DNA of 64,000 bases from assembly GCA_018645325.1 (NCBI GenBank), contig JABGOU010000018.1:1-64000 (forward strand), written 5' to 3'. How positions within the stretch are numbered: the first letter of the stretch is position 1; every line of letters starts with the position of its first letter. The notes under the pieces were generated by a model that did no database searches, was not told the DNA's origin, and worked only from the letters and a program-made list of their open reading frames with translations. Positions 29,248 to 38,986 of the stretch are shown piece by piece. This stretch comes from Desulfobacula sp. GTDB taxonomy: Bacteria > Desulfobacterota > Desulfobacteria > Desulfobacterales > Desulfobacteraceae. A program made the position numbers and the translations under genes.

Positions 29248-29748
29248 TTATATTTTCAGCCCACAGGCTTTTACCAATATAGTGCACTGGGCTGCAATGC
29301 CCTGCTCTTTTCCAATAAAGCCAAGCGTCTCAGTTGTAGTTGCCTTTACATTAACAAGGGTAGAATCCATGTTCAAGGCTCTTGCCATATTCTCTTCCAT
29401 TTTGTTCTTGCAGGGGCCCATCTTTGGAACCTGGGCAAACACAATACAATCCATATTGACTATATCATATCCCTGTTCTTTCAGCAGCAGCCCGCACTCC
29501 TTCAACAGACTGATACTTGAAATCCCTTTATATTGTGGATCACTATCCGGAAAATGATCTCCGATATCTCCTAAACCTGCTGCCCCCAGGATTGCATCAC
29601 AAACAGCATGAACCAGAACGTCTGCATCTGAGTGGCCCAAAAGCCCCCGGTCAAAATCAAACGCAACGCCGCCAATGATCAGTTTTCTGTCTGGAACAAG
29701 CTTGTGGACATCATATCCTGTTCCTATTTTATATCCGAATTGTTCCAT
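29248..29748 (-). CDS. ispF: 2-C-methyl-D-erythritol 2,4-cyclodiphosphate synthase
   Basis: A 166-residue trimeric enzyme of the MEP isoprenoid pathway that cyclises CDP-ME 2-phosphate with loss of CMP. The metal site is TGYDVHKL (Asp and His) plus LLGHSDADVLVHAVCDA, followed by LGDIGDHFPDSDPQYKG. The C-terminal VKATTTETLGFIGKEQGIAA is diagnostic. ispD, often fused or adjacent, is not beside it. An ispF-cysS arrangement is found in several bacteria. Confidence 0.95.
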   Translation of the reverse strand: MEQFGYKIGTGYDVHKLVPDRKLIIGGVAFDFDRGLLGHSDADVLVHAVCDAILGAAGLGDIGDHFPDSDPQYKGISSISLLKECGLLLKEQGYDIVNMDCIVFAQVPKMGPCKNKMEENMARALNMDSTLVNVKATTTETLGFIGKEQGIAAQCTILVKACGLKI

Positions 29749-30005
29749 ATTTTAAAAATTTATCTTTTCATCAATTTAGCCTGGTTGAAAAAATCAAAGG
29801 ATAATATATTCACTTTCCCCTAAAAAGTCAAAATTTTGCTTTTTCCGGCACCGAATAAATATTCTACAGGCCCTACAATTCAGTCAATTAAATAAGGAAT
29901 CTTCATGGCTTTTACAACCTTAGGGTTTATTTTTCAAAAGAAAAATGTAAAATATGAATAACACCCGTTAAAATTAAAAAAACAGACACAATTTAAGGAA
30001 AAAGA

Positions 30006-30569
30006 ATGGAACGATGTCCCTGGGCAAAAAATGATCCGATTTATATTAAATACCATGACAAAGAATGGGGCGTGCCTGTTCATGATGATAAAAGGCTCTT
30101 TGAATTTATCATTCTGGAAGGGGCTCAGGCTGGGCTCTCATGGCTGACAATCCTTAAAAGAAGACCGGGATATAAAAACGCATTTTCCAACTTTGATGTT
30201 GAAAAAGTGGCAAGGTTTACGCCCAAAAAAATTGAAACTCTCCTCTTGGATCCCGGCATTATCCGGAACAGGCTGAAAGTCAATGCTGCGGTAAGCAATG
30301 CAAGGCAATTTATTAAAATTCAGGAGGAATTTAGTTCCTTTGACAAATACGCCATGCGGTTTGTTGACGGAAAACAAATAATAAACCGATTTAAGACCCA
30401 GGACCAGGTACCGGCCACAACCAGAGAATCCGATGCCTTTTCAAAGGATCTAAAACAGCGGGGATTTAAGTTTGTCGGTTCAACCATTATCTACGCCCAT
30501 ATGCAGGCGGTCGGCATGGTCAATGACCACCTTGTCTCCTGTTTCAGGCATAAAGAGGTCATGCAATAA
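30006..30569 (+). CDS. tag: DNA-3-methyladenine glycosylase I
   Basis: A 187-residue base-excision enzyme that removes 3-methyladenine. The structural zinc site is complete: Cys4 (ERCPWAKND), His17 (KYHDKEWG), and the C-terminal His and Cys in NDHLVSCFRH. The recognition pocket shows FEFIILEGAQAGLSWLTILKRR, with the Glu and Trp of the Tag family. ACAATTTAAGGAAAAAG precedes the ATG. It is probably a single-gene unit; the DUF2804 gene lies 113 bases downstream. Confidence 0.95.
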   Translation: MERCPWAKNDPIYIKYHDKEWGVPVHDDKRLFEFIILEGAQAGLSWLTILKRRPGYKNAFSNFDVEKVARFTPKKIETLLLDPGIIRNRLKVNAAVSNARQFIKIQEEFSSFDKYAMRFVDGKQIINRFKTQDQVPATTRESDAFSKDLKQRGFKFVGSTIIYAHMQAVGMVNDHLVSCFRHKEVMQ

Positions 30570-30682
30570 TATGAGGTTAAAGCTTTACCATGATCTTGTA
30601 AAAGTCATTAAGATCCCATATTCAAGGCATCAATGTTACAGCTGTAGTGGCCTGCCGCAAACCTTGAAAAAATTCTTATGCA

Positions 30683-31720
30683 ATGTTAGGGTTTGCTATG
30701 GATGACACCCATGCCTCTGCAAAAAAAGGAACCCTGTCAGGGCGTTCATGGTCAGGCAAATTTAATTACCCGGATACCAAAAGCCTGCTGAATTTAAATG
30801 ACAGGATCTTTTCCCTTGAACGGTTCAAAGAAAAACGCTGGTGTTATATGGGTATCATACACCCGGACATTATTTTCGGGTGTGCCGTGGTACACCTTGG
30901 ATACATTTCAAGTGCATTTGCCTTTGGGTTTGATCGGCAGGAGGGGAAAATGATGAACCACTCTCTTGTATTCCCCCCTTTAGGACAGGTTCGATATGAT
31001 CGGAATCCGGAAACCGGCATCTGCAGTTACAAAAGTCTTCGGGGCAGCTTGATCCTCACCCACGATAAAAAACATGACAAAAAATCCATAGATGTTTCTT
31101 TTTATCTGCCGGCTAAATCTCTCAAAGCCGATATTGAAATCATTGAACCGGATGGCGGCATATCTCCCATGCATTTTTTAATGCCAATGGCAAACAACGC
31201 ATCTGCATTTACAACCAAAATTGCCGGGTTGAATGCCCGGGGAAAAATTATTGTAAATAATAAAAAATTTGATCTTGCACCTGAAAATACCTTTGCCGTC
31301 TTTGACTGGACCAATGGATTTTATCCCAGACAAACAGTTTGGAACTGGGCATGCTGCGCAGGCCTTGCCGCTGATGGAACCAGGATAGGGTTTAATTTTT
31401 CATCCGGTGTATATGAAAACGGATTATTGGAAAATACCGTCTGGATTAACGGAACTCCTTTAAAACAAGGAGGCATCCTGTTTACATATGATGCAAAAAA
31501 TCCTGAACAACCGTGGCAGATCAAGAGCAAAGATGGTCTGATCCACCTTACATTCAAACCCGAAGGCATCCGAAGGGCAAATGACAATTTGGGCGTGATT
31601 AAAAGCAAATTCATCCAACCCTGTGGATCCTTTGAAGGGTCAATAAAGACAAAAGATAATCTTGATTTTCATCTTCTTTGTGTTGGCGGTGTGGTTGAAG
31701 AACATTTTGCCAAATGGTAA
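30683..31720 (+). CDS. DUF2804 domain protein
   Basis: A 345-residue protein matching the DUF2804 family: the N-terminal GRSWSGKFNYPDTKSLL, then FKEKRWCYMGIIHPDIIFG, FAFGFDRQEGKM, a central beta-rich part, and VFDWTNGFYPRQTVWNWACC near residue 208. The alternating strands resemble the lipocalin-like AttH fold, but no reaction is known. The start may be the ATG at 30698, which has AGGG six bases upstream. The protein shows no signal peptide. Confidence 0.78.
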   Translation: MLGFAMDDTHASAKKGTLSGRSWSGKFNYPDTKSLLNLNDRIFSLERFKEKRWCYMGIIHPDIIFGCAVVHLGYISSAFAFGFDRQEGKMMNHSLVFPPLGQVRYDRNPETGICSYKSLRGSLILTHDKKHDKKSIDVSFYLPAKSLKADIEIIEPDGGISPMHFLMPMANNASAFTTKIAGLNARGKIIVNNKKFDLAPENTFAVFDWTNGFYPRQTVWNWACCAGLAADGTRIGFNFSSGVYENGLLENTVWINGTPLKQGGILFTYDAKNPEQPWQIKSKDGLIHLTFKPEGIRRANDNLGVIKSKFIQPCGSFEGSIKTKDNLDFHLLCVGGVVEEHFAKW

Positions 31721-31777
31721 AATATCTTGAAATCCATGGCGATCTCATTTACAAAAATGATTTAAGGGAGGAATAAC

Positions 31778-33343
31778 ATGTTTCTTGTTACTGCAAATCA
31801 AATGCAGGAAATGGATAGAGAGACCATAGAGTCTTTTGGTATCCCCGGGCTTGTTTTAATGGAAAATGCTGGAAGAGGTGCTTTTGATATGCTGATCAGA
31901 AAATTTAAGGATAATAAAATCAACAAAGTGGCTGTTTTTGCCGGCCGGGGTAACAATGGCGGGGATGGATTTGTTATTGCCAGATATTTGATGGAAAAAG
32001 GAATCATTGTCACCATTTTTTTATTATCTTCAAAAGAAAAGGTGGCGGGTGATGCAAAAATCAATATGGCACTTGCCCAAAAATTATGTGACCGATCCCA
32101 GACCTGTTTCATTATTGAGATCCCGGATGGGGATGCCTTTCAGGAACAAAAAGCCTCTATTCTCCTCCATGACCTCTTTATAGATGCTATTTTTGGAACC
32201 GGTCTGAATTCAGATGTAAGAGGATTTTTCAAAGATGCCATTGAATTGATAAATTCATCCACCCGGCCTGTTTTTTCTGTTGATATCCCTTCGGGTCTTC
32301 ATTCAGACACAGGACAACCCCTGGGTATTGCTGTAAAAGCGGATGCCACAGCCACATTTGCTTTTGCCAAAGCTGGCCACATCCTTTATCCGGGGAATCG
32401 TTACGCAGGAGACCTTGAAGTCATTGATATCGGTATCCCGGATTTTATTGCCCAGGAAAAAGCCATAAATCTCTTTCTGATTGAAAAAAAAAAGATTGCG
32501 GCCTGTTTTGGCACCAGAAAATTTCAAAGCCATAAAGGCAGTTACGGCCATTTACTGGTCATTGCCGGTTCAACAGGCAAGACAGGTGCTGCATCCCTTT
32601 GTACCAATGCCGCCATGCGGTGCGGCACAGGTCTTGTCACCCTGGGAATTGCCAAAAGTCTCAACCAGAGTATTGAACCCCAGGTCATTGAACCCATGAC
32701 CCACCCGTTGCCTGAAACAGGCAAGGGATTTTTATCAGACAATTGTTTCGAGGAAATTATGGGTCTTTTAAAAAACAGACAAGCCCTTGCCTTAGGCCCT
32801 GGTATCGGTACCCGGGAAGCCACAAAAAAACTTGTCCTGAGTCTCATTGAAAAAAGTAACGTGCCCATAGTCATAGATGCCGATGCAATCAATTGCATAT
32901 CGCAAAACACTAATGTTTTAAAGAAGAAAAAAGCTCCGGCTATCTTAACCCCCCACCCAGGTGAAATGGCAAGGCTTTGTAATCTGTCAACCCGGGATAT
33001 CCAGGAGAACAGGCTGAAAATTGCCTCACAATTTGCAAAAGACCATGATGTTATCCTGGTCTTAAAAGGTGCCCAGACAATTATCTGCCTGACCGATGGA
33101 AGATCTTATATATGTCCCACTGGCAACCCCGGCATGGCTTCCGGCGGTATGGGAGATGTACTGACAGGTATGATTGCCGGCTTTTGTGCCCAGGGATTTT
33201 CTCCTGAGAATGCAAGCCTTGCCGGTGTTTATATCCATGGCATGTGCGCAGATCGACTTGCCGACGATGTAGGTGGATTCGGCTTTGTTGCTAGAGATAT
33301 GATTCCAATGATTCCAAAAACCATTCATCGGTATCTTTTATGA
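31778..33343 (+). CDS. nnrD: Bifunctional NAD(P)H-hydrate epimerase / ADP-dependent dehydratase
   Basis: A 521-residue repair enzyme (YjeF type) that epimerises and dehydrates damaged NAD(P)H hydrates. The N-terminal epimerase half (1-220) has VLMENAGRGAFDML, FAGRGNNGGDGFVIARYL and VSVDIPSGLHSDTG. The C-terminal kinase-like half (230-521) has HKGSYGHLLVIAGS, ALGPGIGTRE, LTPHPGEMARL, VLKGAQTII and GNPGMASGGMGDVLTG. It is full length and overlaps tsaE by four bases (ATGA). GGAGG lies ahead of the ATG. The nnrDE-tsaE pairing is common in bacteria. Confidence 0.95.
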   Translation: MFLVTANQMQEMDRETIESFGIPGLVLMENAGRGAFDMLIRKFKDNKINKVAVFAGRGNNGGDGFVIARYLMEKGIIVTIFLLSSKEKVAGDAKINMALAQKLCDRSQTCFIIEIPDGDAFQEQKASILLHDLFIDAIFGTGLNSDVRGFFKDAIELINSSTRPVFSVDIPSGLHSDTGQPLGIAVKADATATFAFAKAGHILYPGNRYAGDLEVIDIGIPDFIAQEKAINLFLIEKKKIAACFGTRKFQSHKGSYGHLLVIAGSTGKTGAASLCTNAAMRCGTGLVTLGIAKSLNQSIEPQVIEPMTHPLPETGKGFLSDNCFEEIMGLLKNRQALALGPGIGTREATKKLVLSLIEKSNVPIVIDADAINCISQNTNVLKKKKAPAILTPHPGEMARLCNLSTRDIQENRLKIASQFAKDHDVILVLKGAQTIICLTDGRSYICPTGNPGMASGGMGDVLTGMIAGFCAQGFSPENASLAGVYIHGMCADRLADDVGGFGFVARDMIPMIPKTIHRYLL

Positions 33344-33816
33344 AAATCATAGAATCAAAGACTTCAGAACAGACACTTCTTTTTGGTGAACATATGGGGA
33401 AAAAAATCTCGAAAGAAATTTGTCTGGGGGTCTCCATTGCCCTTAATGGGGAGCTGGGCGCAGGCAAGACTACCTTTGTCCAGGGTTTCGCAAAAGGGCT
33501 TGGAGTGTCTGAAAAATATTATATCACAAGCCCCACATATAACATCATTAATGAATACCCGGCAGGAGCGCTTACGCTCTGTCATCTGGATCTTTACAGG
33601 TTAGAATCAGTGGTTGAACTCGAGACCATCGGGTTTGATGATCTCGTTGATGACTCACATATTATCGTTGTTGAATGGCCCAAAATTCTAAAGCGCATCT
33701 CTTTTAAATTTGATATTGAAATCAATTTTAAATTTGATGAACACTATAACAGGATATTATCTGTTGTTGCCTCTGGACAACCAGGATCAAATCTGTTAAG
33801 CAAACTATTTTTATAA
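33340..33816 (+). CDS. tsaE: tRNA t6A biosynthesis ATPase TsaE
   Basis: A 158-residue P-loop protein that helps TsaB/TsaD make the N6-threonylcarbamoyl-adenosine modification of tRNAs reading ANN codons. Walker A is NGELGAGKTTFVQGFAKGLG. The family motif SPTYNIINEYPAG is followed by HLDLYRLE and VVEWPKIL. It overlaps the upstream NAD(P)H-hydrate repair gene and is followed by lysC after 30 bases. Confidence 0.94.
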   Translation: MKIIESKTSEQTLLFGEHMGKKISKEICLGVSIALNGELGAGKTTFVQGFAKGLGVSEKYYITSPTYNIINEYPAGALTLCHLDLYRLESVVELETIGFDDLVDDSHIIVVEWPKILKRISFKFDIEINFKFDEHYNRILSVVASGQPGSNLLSKLFL

Positions 33817-33846
33817 ATTTTAATTTTTACCAGTATCGGAGTTAGC

Positions 33847-35067
33847 ATGGCGTTAAGAGTACAAAAATATGGGGGAACCTCTGTTGCAGACATCGGGTGT
33901 ATCAACCATGTTGCAGACAGGGTAATAAAAACATATGATCAGGGAGACAAGGTTGTTGTTGTCCTCTCTGCCATGTCTGGAGTAACCGACAGTCTTATCG
34001 CCCTTGCAAAAGAGGCCTCAAAAACGCCGGACAAAAGGGAGCTTGATGTACTTCTTGCTACAGGTGAACAGACAACTGCTGCCCTTCTTGCCATGATCCT
34101 CAAATCAAGAGGGTACAAGGCAAAATCTTTTCTTGGTTTCCAGGCAGGTATTCATACGGATAAAACATCCGGAAAAGCAAGAATTCTAAATATTGACTGC
34201 CAAAACATACAAGAGTCCCTTAATGATGGGCATATTGCAGTTGTTGCAGGGTTTCAGGGAGCGGATAAGGATGGTGCCATCACCACCCTTGGCAGGGGCG
34301 GGTCTGACACTTCAGCCGTTGCCATTGCATCATCCCTGAAAGCCGATGTATGTGAAATCTTCACAGATGTGGATGGAGTTTACACTACAGACCCCAGAAT
34401 TTGCAGCAATGCAAGAAAAATCAACAAAATATCCTATGAAGAAATGCTTGAAATGGCCATATTGGGCGCTAAAGTTCTTCAGATCCGTTCGGTTGAATTT
34501 GCAAAAAAATATAATGTACCAGTGCATGTAAGGTCATCATTCAGTGAGGAGGAAGGAACAATGGTAGTCAACGAGAGCTCTGATATGGAAAGCGTCATTG
34601 TATCAGGTATTACCTGTGATATGAACGAGGCAAGAATAACCTTAAAGAGGGTTCCAGACCAACCCGGTGTTTCGGCAAAAATATTCACCCCTCTTGCTGA
34701 AGCGGAAATCAGCGTGGATATGATTATTCAAAACACCCGCTCCGGCGGTGAAACTGACCTAACCTTTACAGTAACCAAAGATGACTTTGAACGGGCAAAA
34801 GAAATTTCTCACAAAGTTGCCAAGGAGCTGGGTGCTATTGAAATTCTCACAGCTGAAGAAATTGCCAAAGTTTCTGTTATTGGTCTTGGGATGAAAAGCC
34901 ATTCCGGTGTTGCAGCCACCATGTTCCAGGCCCTGGCATCTGAAAATATCAATATACGACTTATCAGCACTTCTGAAATCAGAATCTCTTGCGTCATACT
35001 GGCAAAATATGCTGAGCTTGCAGTGAGAACACTTCACACAGCATTTGGACTGGATCAAAAAAAATGA
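33847..35067 (+). CDS. lysC: Aspartate kinase
   Basis: A 406-residue monofunctional aspartokinase, the first step of the lysine, threonine and methionine routes. The N-terminal kinase domain starts [12 protein letters not shown] and has [31 protein letters not shown] and [14 protein letters not shown]. Two C-terminal ACT domains (from about residue 265, [13 protein letters not shown] and [17 protein letters not shown]) provide feedback control by lysine and/or threonine. Length fits the alpha-type enzyme with a probable internal beta start. It is the last gene of nnrDE-tsaE-lysC. Confidence 0.95.
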   Translation: MALRVQKYGGTSVADIGCINHVADRVIKTYDQGDKVVVVLSAMSGVTDSLIALAKEASKTPDKRELDVLLATGEQTTAALLAMILKSRGYKAKSFLGFQAGIHTDKTSGKARILNIDCQNIQESLNDGHIAVVAGFQGADKDGAITTLGRGGSDTSAVAIASSLKADVCEIFTDVDGVYTTDPRICSNARKINKISYEEMLEMAILGAKVLQIRSVEFAKKYNVPVHVRSSFSEEEGTMVVNESSDMESVIVSGITCDMNEARITLKRVPDQPGVSAKIFTPLAEAEISVDMIIQNTRSGGETDLTFTVTKDDFERAKEISHKVAKELGAIEILTAEEIAKVSVIGLGMKSHSGVAATMFQALASENINIRLISTSEIRISCVILAKYAELAVRTLHTAFGLDQKK

Positions 35068-35101
35068 ATCCCTAAATTAATTTAAAAATCAAGATAATAG
35101 T

Positions 35102-35851
35102 TTAACGCTGACTCAGTGCTGTTTCAACCTCTTGAATAACTTTTCGGACAGCCGCAGCAGGATCCTTGGCATCCCTTATGGGCCTTCCTATGACAATCAG
35201 GTCACTGCCAAGGGTAACTGCCTGGCCAGGTGTGGTTACCCTTTTTTGATCGTCATTTTCAAGCAGTGTCCAGGAAGGCCTGATACCCGGTGTGACAGCC
35301 AGAAAAGAGTTTCCAAACCTATTTTTTATCTCTCGGGCCTCCCGGCCTGAGCAGACCACTCCTTTGCACCCGGAATCATAGGCCATTTTTGCCCGGCGCA
35401 TGACCAGAAGATAAGGGTCTTTTACAAACCTGTCCCTGAACCCTGCGGTTTCAATTGCTTTGGCATCATTGTCAGTCAAAAGAGTAACCCCCAGAACCTG
35501 TGTCTTACCTTTGCCACCTTCAACAGCTTTTTCAAGCATGGCCCGGGATGAACAATGTACCGTTACAAGATCTACTCCCAGGGTTGCCACCCTTTCCATT
35601 GCCCTTTGAACAGTAATTGAAATATCATGAAGCTTGAGATCAAGAAATATTTTTGCCCGACTCTCTTTTTTCACCATCTGTACCACGGACGGCCCCTGAT
35701 CAATAAAGAGTTCAAGTCCGATTTTAAACATCCCCACCTTGCCATCAAGAAGTTTCACATAGTCTTTTGCATCCTTTACTGAAGAAAAATCCAGAGGAAA
35801 TACAATATAATCCCGGGCTTGTTTCTGCATAACTTTATCTTCCTCAACCAT
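35102..35851 (-). CDS. pyrF: Orotidine 5'-phosphate decarboxylase
   Basis: A 249-residue enzyme catalysing the final UMP-forming step. The active site is KIFLDLKLHDISITV (the D-x-K-x-x-D core). It begins IVFPLDFSSVKDA and ends with the phosphate-binding TPGQAVTLGSDLIVIGRPIRDAKDP region. AGGAG lies five bases before the ATG at 35851, immediately after the efflux pump stop. A second ATG at 35830 also has a GAGGA. It may be transcribed with the efflux genes. Confidence 0.95.
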   Translation of the reverse strand: MVEEDKVMQKQARDYIVFPLDFSSVKDAKDYVKLLDGKVGMFKIGLELFIDQGPSVVQMVKKESRAKIFLDLKLHDISITVQRAMERVATLGVDLVTVHCSSRAMLEKAVEGGKGKTQVLGVTLLTDNDAKAIETAGFRDRFVKDPYLLVMRRAKMAYDSGCKGVVCSGREAREIKNRFGNSFLAVTPGIRPSWTLLENDDQKRVTTPGQAVTLGSDLIVIGRPIRDAKDPAAAVRKVIQEVETALSQR

Positions 35852-38800
35852 TTATTCTCCTTGTTCCTCTGTTAAACTTACCGCTTCCCTTTGATTTCCC
35901 TTTGGAATAAAAAAACCTTTGATATCCTCAAGGATCATGTAAAGACACGGCACCATCAAAAGCGTGATAAATGTTGCAAACAATATACCGAACCCGAGGG
36001 AGATTGCCATGGGAACTAAAAATCTGGCCTGTCTTGAGGTTTCAGTAATAATGGGAGCAAGCCCGCCACAGGTGGTCAATGTGGTCAGTAAAATAGGTCG
36101 AAATCTCTGAATCCCTGCCGCCTGCACCGCATATAATGCAGGAATTCCCTCACGACACCTGCGGTTGGCAAAATCGATCAAAACCAGAGAATCATTCACC
36201 ACCACTCCGGACATGGCAACCAACCCAAAAAGGCTCATGATGGAAAGGGAATATCCCATTATAAGGTGACCGGCAATGGCGCCTATCATGCCAAAGGGTA
36301 TACAGAACATGATAATAAGGGGTTGGAGATAACTTTTAAAGGGAATGGCCAAAAGGGCAAAAATACAGAGCAGGGCCATTCCAAGACCCTTTAAAAGCGC
36401 GGATATACTTTCCTTGATATCTGCCTGCCTGCCTTTAAACCCATAGGACAGCCCGGGGAATTTACCTAAAAGATCCGGCAGGATATCCTTTTTCATATCC
36501 TTTAAAACATTTTCTGCCTGGGAAGGCGGCCTGACATTTGCGGTGACAGAGATCTCACGCCGCCCATTGGTTCTTTTTATGGATGTATAGGCTCGGCCTG
36601 TAATTGTTTCCACAGCGTTTCGAAGCTGGATTTCTCCTTTTGGCGCCAGGAGCACCAGCTCTTCAAAGGTTGATTCAGACATCCTTTCCTCTTCCGGCAA
36701 AAGGATCCTCACCGTGACTTCACTTCTCCCCCGCTGGTTCTTGACGGCGGACACCCCCTGAAAGGCGTGACGGATCTGGTTGGCCACTTCCCTGGAGGTC
36801 AGTCCCATCCTCTTTCCTGCAGGACTCAGGGTAATATCAAATTGTTTCTTTCCCTTGGCAGATCCATCATCAATATCATGAACAATTGAATATTCGGAAA
36901 GGCTTTTGGCCAGATCCTCCCCTGCCCGGTCCAGCATATTTTTATCCCGGTGACTCAGGCTCACCGTCAAATTTTTACCCGATCCCGGCCCCCCCCTATC
37001 CGACTCAAAGGCAATGGTTTCAAGTCCTGGAATCCTACCGGTCTTTTTCCGCCAAATATCTGTGACATCTGAGGTGCTTAACGGGCGAACACCCGGATCT
37101 GTCAAATAAAGCCTGACACGAACCTGATTGTCCCGGACACGGGAAAAAACACCTGTGGACAAATGGTCTTCACCGTTTTCTTTGATAACCTCACGGGCTT
37201 TTTGGACAAGATGCTGCTCAACCTTTTTTAAGGTGTCAGAAGGTGTACCATAGGGTAAAACAGCCTCACAAAATGCATAATCAGATTCCACCTTGGGGAA
37301 CATCACCATGCCCATGCGGCCGGAAGAGACAAAACCTGCAGTCATCATGAGCAGGGCAATGCCAAAGGCAATGACAACATATCGATACTGTAACAGCCTG
37401 AATAAAAACCCGCCATAATATTTTTTGACAAATCTTTCAAAAAACCGACTGAATTTTTCCTGCCCCTTTTCAAGATAATTCAAGGGGAAAAATAACGCCC
37501 TGTTTTTTTTGTGGCTTAAATGGGCCGGCAGGATAAAAAGGCTCTCAATCAAAGAAACCGCAAACACGGCAATAACCACAAAAGGAAGGGTTTTAAACAC
37601 CTTCCCCATAAAACCCGGAACAAACATCAAGGGAACAAAAACAACCATATTGGTTATCACACTGAATACCACGGGCATGGCAATGTTTTTTGTTCCCTTG
37701 ACAGCTGCTTCCAGAAACGGAAACCCCTGACGTCTGAAAAAATAAATATTTTCTCCCACGACAACGGCATCGTCCACAACAATACCCAAGGTAACGATAA
37801 AGGCGAACATACTGATAATGTTAATGGAAAATGTGGTGGGTGCAAGAAAAAGAAAAGAGCCTAAAAAAGAGATGGGAATCCCGAGACTGACCCAGAATGC
37901 CAACCGGATTTCAAGAAAAAGTGCCAGAAAGAAAAATACCAGCCCAAGTCCAATATACGCGTTTCGAAGCAGAAGATCGGCTCTCTGTGAAAAAATTTTT
38001 GAAAGATCTCTTTGAACGACCAGGATTACCCCTTCCGGCAGGGACTCATTGATCCTTTTTACAACGGCTTTGCCTGAAGTTGCCACCTGGATCGGGGTCT
38101 GGTCACCCACCCGGTAAACCTCTATGATGACAGCCCGTTCCCCGTTAAAAGATGCCCAGTTATCTGTTTCTTCAAATCCTTCGGTAACCTTTGCAATATC
38201 TTCAAGCAAAACACGTGATCCATCTTCCTGGGTAATGATGGGCAGCGTTGCATATTGCCTTGCGTAATCCTTACGATCCCTTATGCGTAGAAGGATATCA
38301 CCTCCCCGGGTTTTGATACTGCCGCCTCCGATCTCCACCGAGGCTCTGGATATGGTGAGTGCCACATCCTGAAGGGTGATCCCATACCGTCTCAGAGTCT
38401 GTCTTGAAATTGAAACCTGGATTTCCCGGTCCCTTACCCCGTCAAGCTCAACCTGGGTAATACCCTCATCCGTCAGCAGTTCATCCCGAATCTGATCTGC
38501 CAGTGCCCGCAGGGTTGTTTCAGAGGCATCCCCATACAGGGCCAATCTCAAGACTTCTCTTCTCCTGGCTGCAATTGAAATCTGAGGCTCTTCAGCTTCT
38601 CCTGGAAAGGTGGAGATGCGGTCCACCTCGCTTTTGATCTCCTGCCACAGGCGATTTATATTGGTTCCTTCAAGTCCCTCAACACTGATAAAACCATATC
38701 CTTCATTGGCGGTGGCAGTGATTTCATCTATCCCTTCCAGGTCCTGAATAGCCTCTTCAATGGCTAGAAGGATTCCGGTTTCCACTTCTTCCGGACTTGC

Positions 38801-38986
38801 ACCGGGATAGGCAATAGAGATATTAACAATATCAAGACTGAATTCAGGGAACACCTCCTGTTTGATGTTAAACCCCATGTAAAGCCCACCAACAAGAAGC
38901 ACGGCCATGATCAGGTTGGCAGCGACTGAATTGCCTGCCATCCATGCAATAGGCCCACGGGTTGGTGTATGGTCAGCGTTTGTCAT
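35852..38986 (-). CDS. RND efflux pump, inner-membrane transporter (HAE1/AcrB type)
   Basis: A 1044-residue proton-driven pump with 12 membrane helices and two large periplasmic loops. It opens with GPIAWMAGNSVAANLIMAVLLV and VFPEFSLDIVNISIAYPGASPEEVE, typical of the HAE-1 superfamily. The proton-relay Asp pair is in IVTLGIVVDDAVVVGENI (helix 4), with GVVVNDSLVLIDFANRR in helix 10. It is nearest to the broad multidrug or fatty-acid exporter branch rather than the metal-exporting CzcA branch. Its start overlaps the adaptor stop by four bases. Confidence 0.93.
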   Translation of the reverse strand: MTNADHTPTRGPIAWMAGNSVAANLIMAVLLVGGLYMGFNIKQEVFPEFSLDIVNISIAYPGASPEEVETGILLAIEEAIQDLEGIDEITATANEGYGFISVEGLEGTNINRLWQEIKSEVDRISTFPGEAEEPQISIAARRREVLRLALYGDASETTLRALADQIRDELLTDEGITQVELDGVRDREIQVSISRQTLRRYGITLQDVALTISRASVEIGGGSIKTRGGDILLRIRDRKDYARQYATLPIITQEDGSRVLLEDIAKVTEGFEETDNWASFNGERAVIIEVYRVGDQTPIQVATSGKAVVKRINESLPEGVILVVQRDLSKIFSQRADLLLRNAYIGLGLVFFFLALFLEIRLAFWVSLGIPISFLGSFLFLAPTTFSINIISMFAFIVTLGIVVDDAVVVGENIYFFRRQGFPFLEAAVKGTKNIAMPVVFSVITNMVVFVPLMFVPGFMGKVFKTLPFVVIAVFAVSLIESLFILPAHLSHKKNRALFFPLNYLEKGQEKFSRFFERFVKKYYGGFLFRLLQYRYVVIAFGIALLMMTAGFVSSGRMGMVMFPKVESDYAFCEAVLPYGTPSDTLKKVEQHLVQKAREVIKENGEDHLSTGVFSRVRDNQVRVRLYLTDPGVRPLSTSDVTDIWRKKTGRIPGLETIAFESDRGGPGSGKNLTVSLSHRDKNMLDRAGEDLAKSLSEYSIVHDIDDGSAKGKKQFDITLSPAGKRMGLTSREVANQIRHAFQGVSAVKNQRGRSEVTVRILLPEEERMSESTFEELVLLAPKGEIQLRNAVETITGRAYTSIKRTNGRREISVTANVRPPSQAENVLKDMKKDILPDLLGKFPGLSYGFKGRQADIKESISALLKGLGMALLCIFALLAIPFKSYLQPLIIMFCIPFGMIGAIAGHLIMGYSLSIMSLFGLVAMSGVVVNDSLVLIDFANRRCREGIPALYAVQAAGIQRFRPILLTTLTTCGGLAPIITETSRQARFLVPMAISLGFGILFATFITLLMVPCLYMILEDIKGFFIPKGNQREAVSLTEEQGE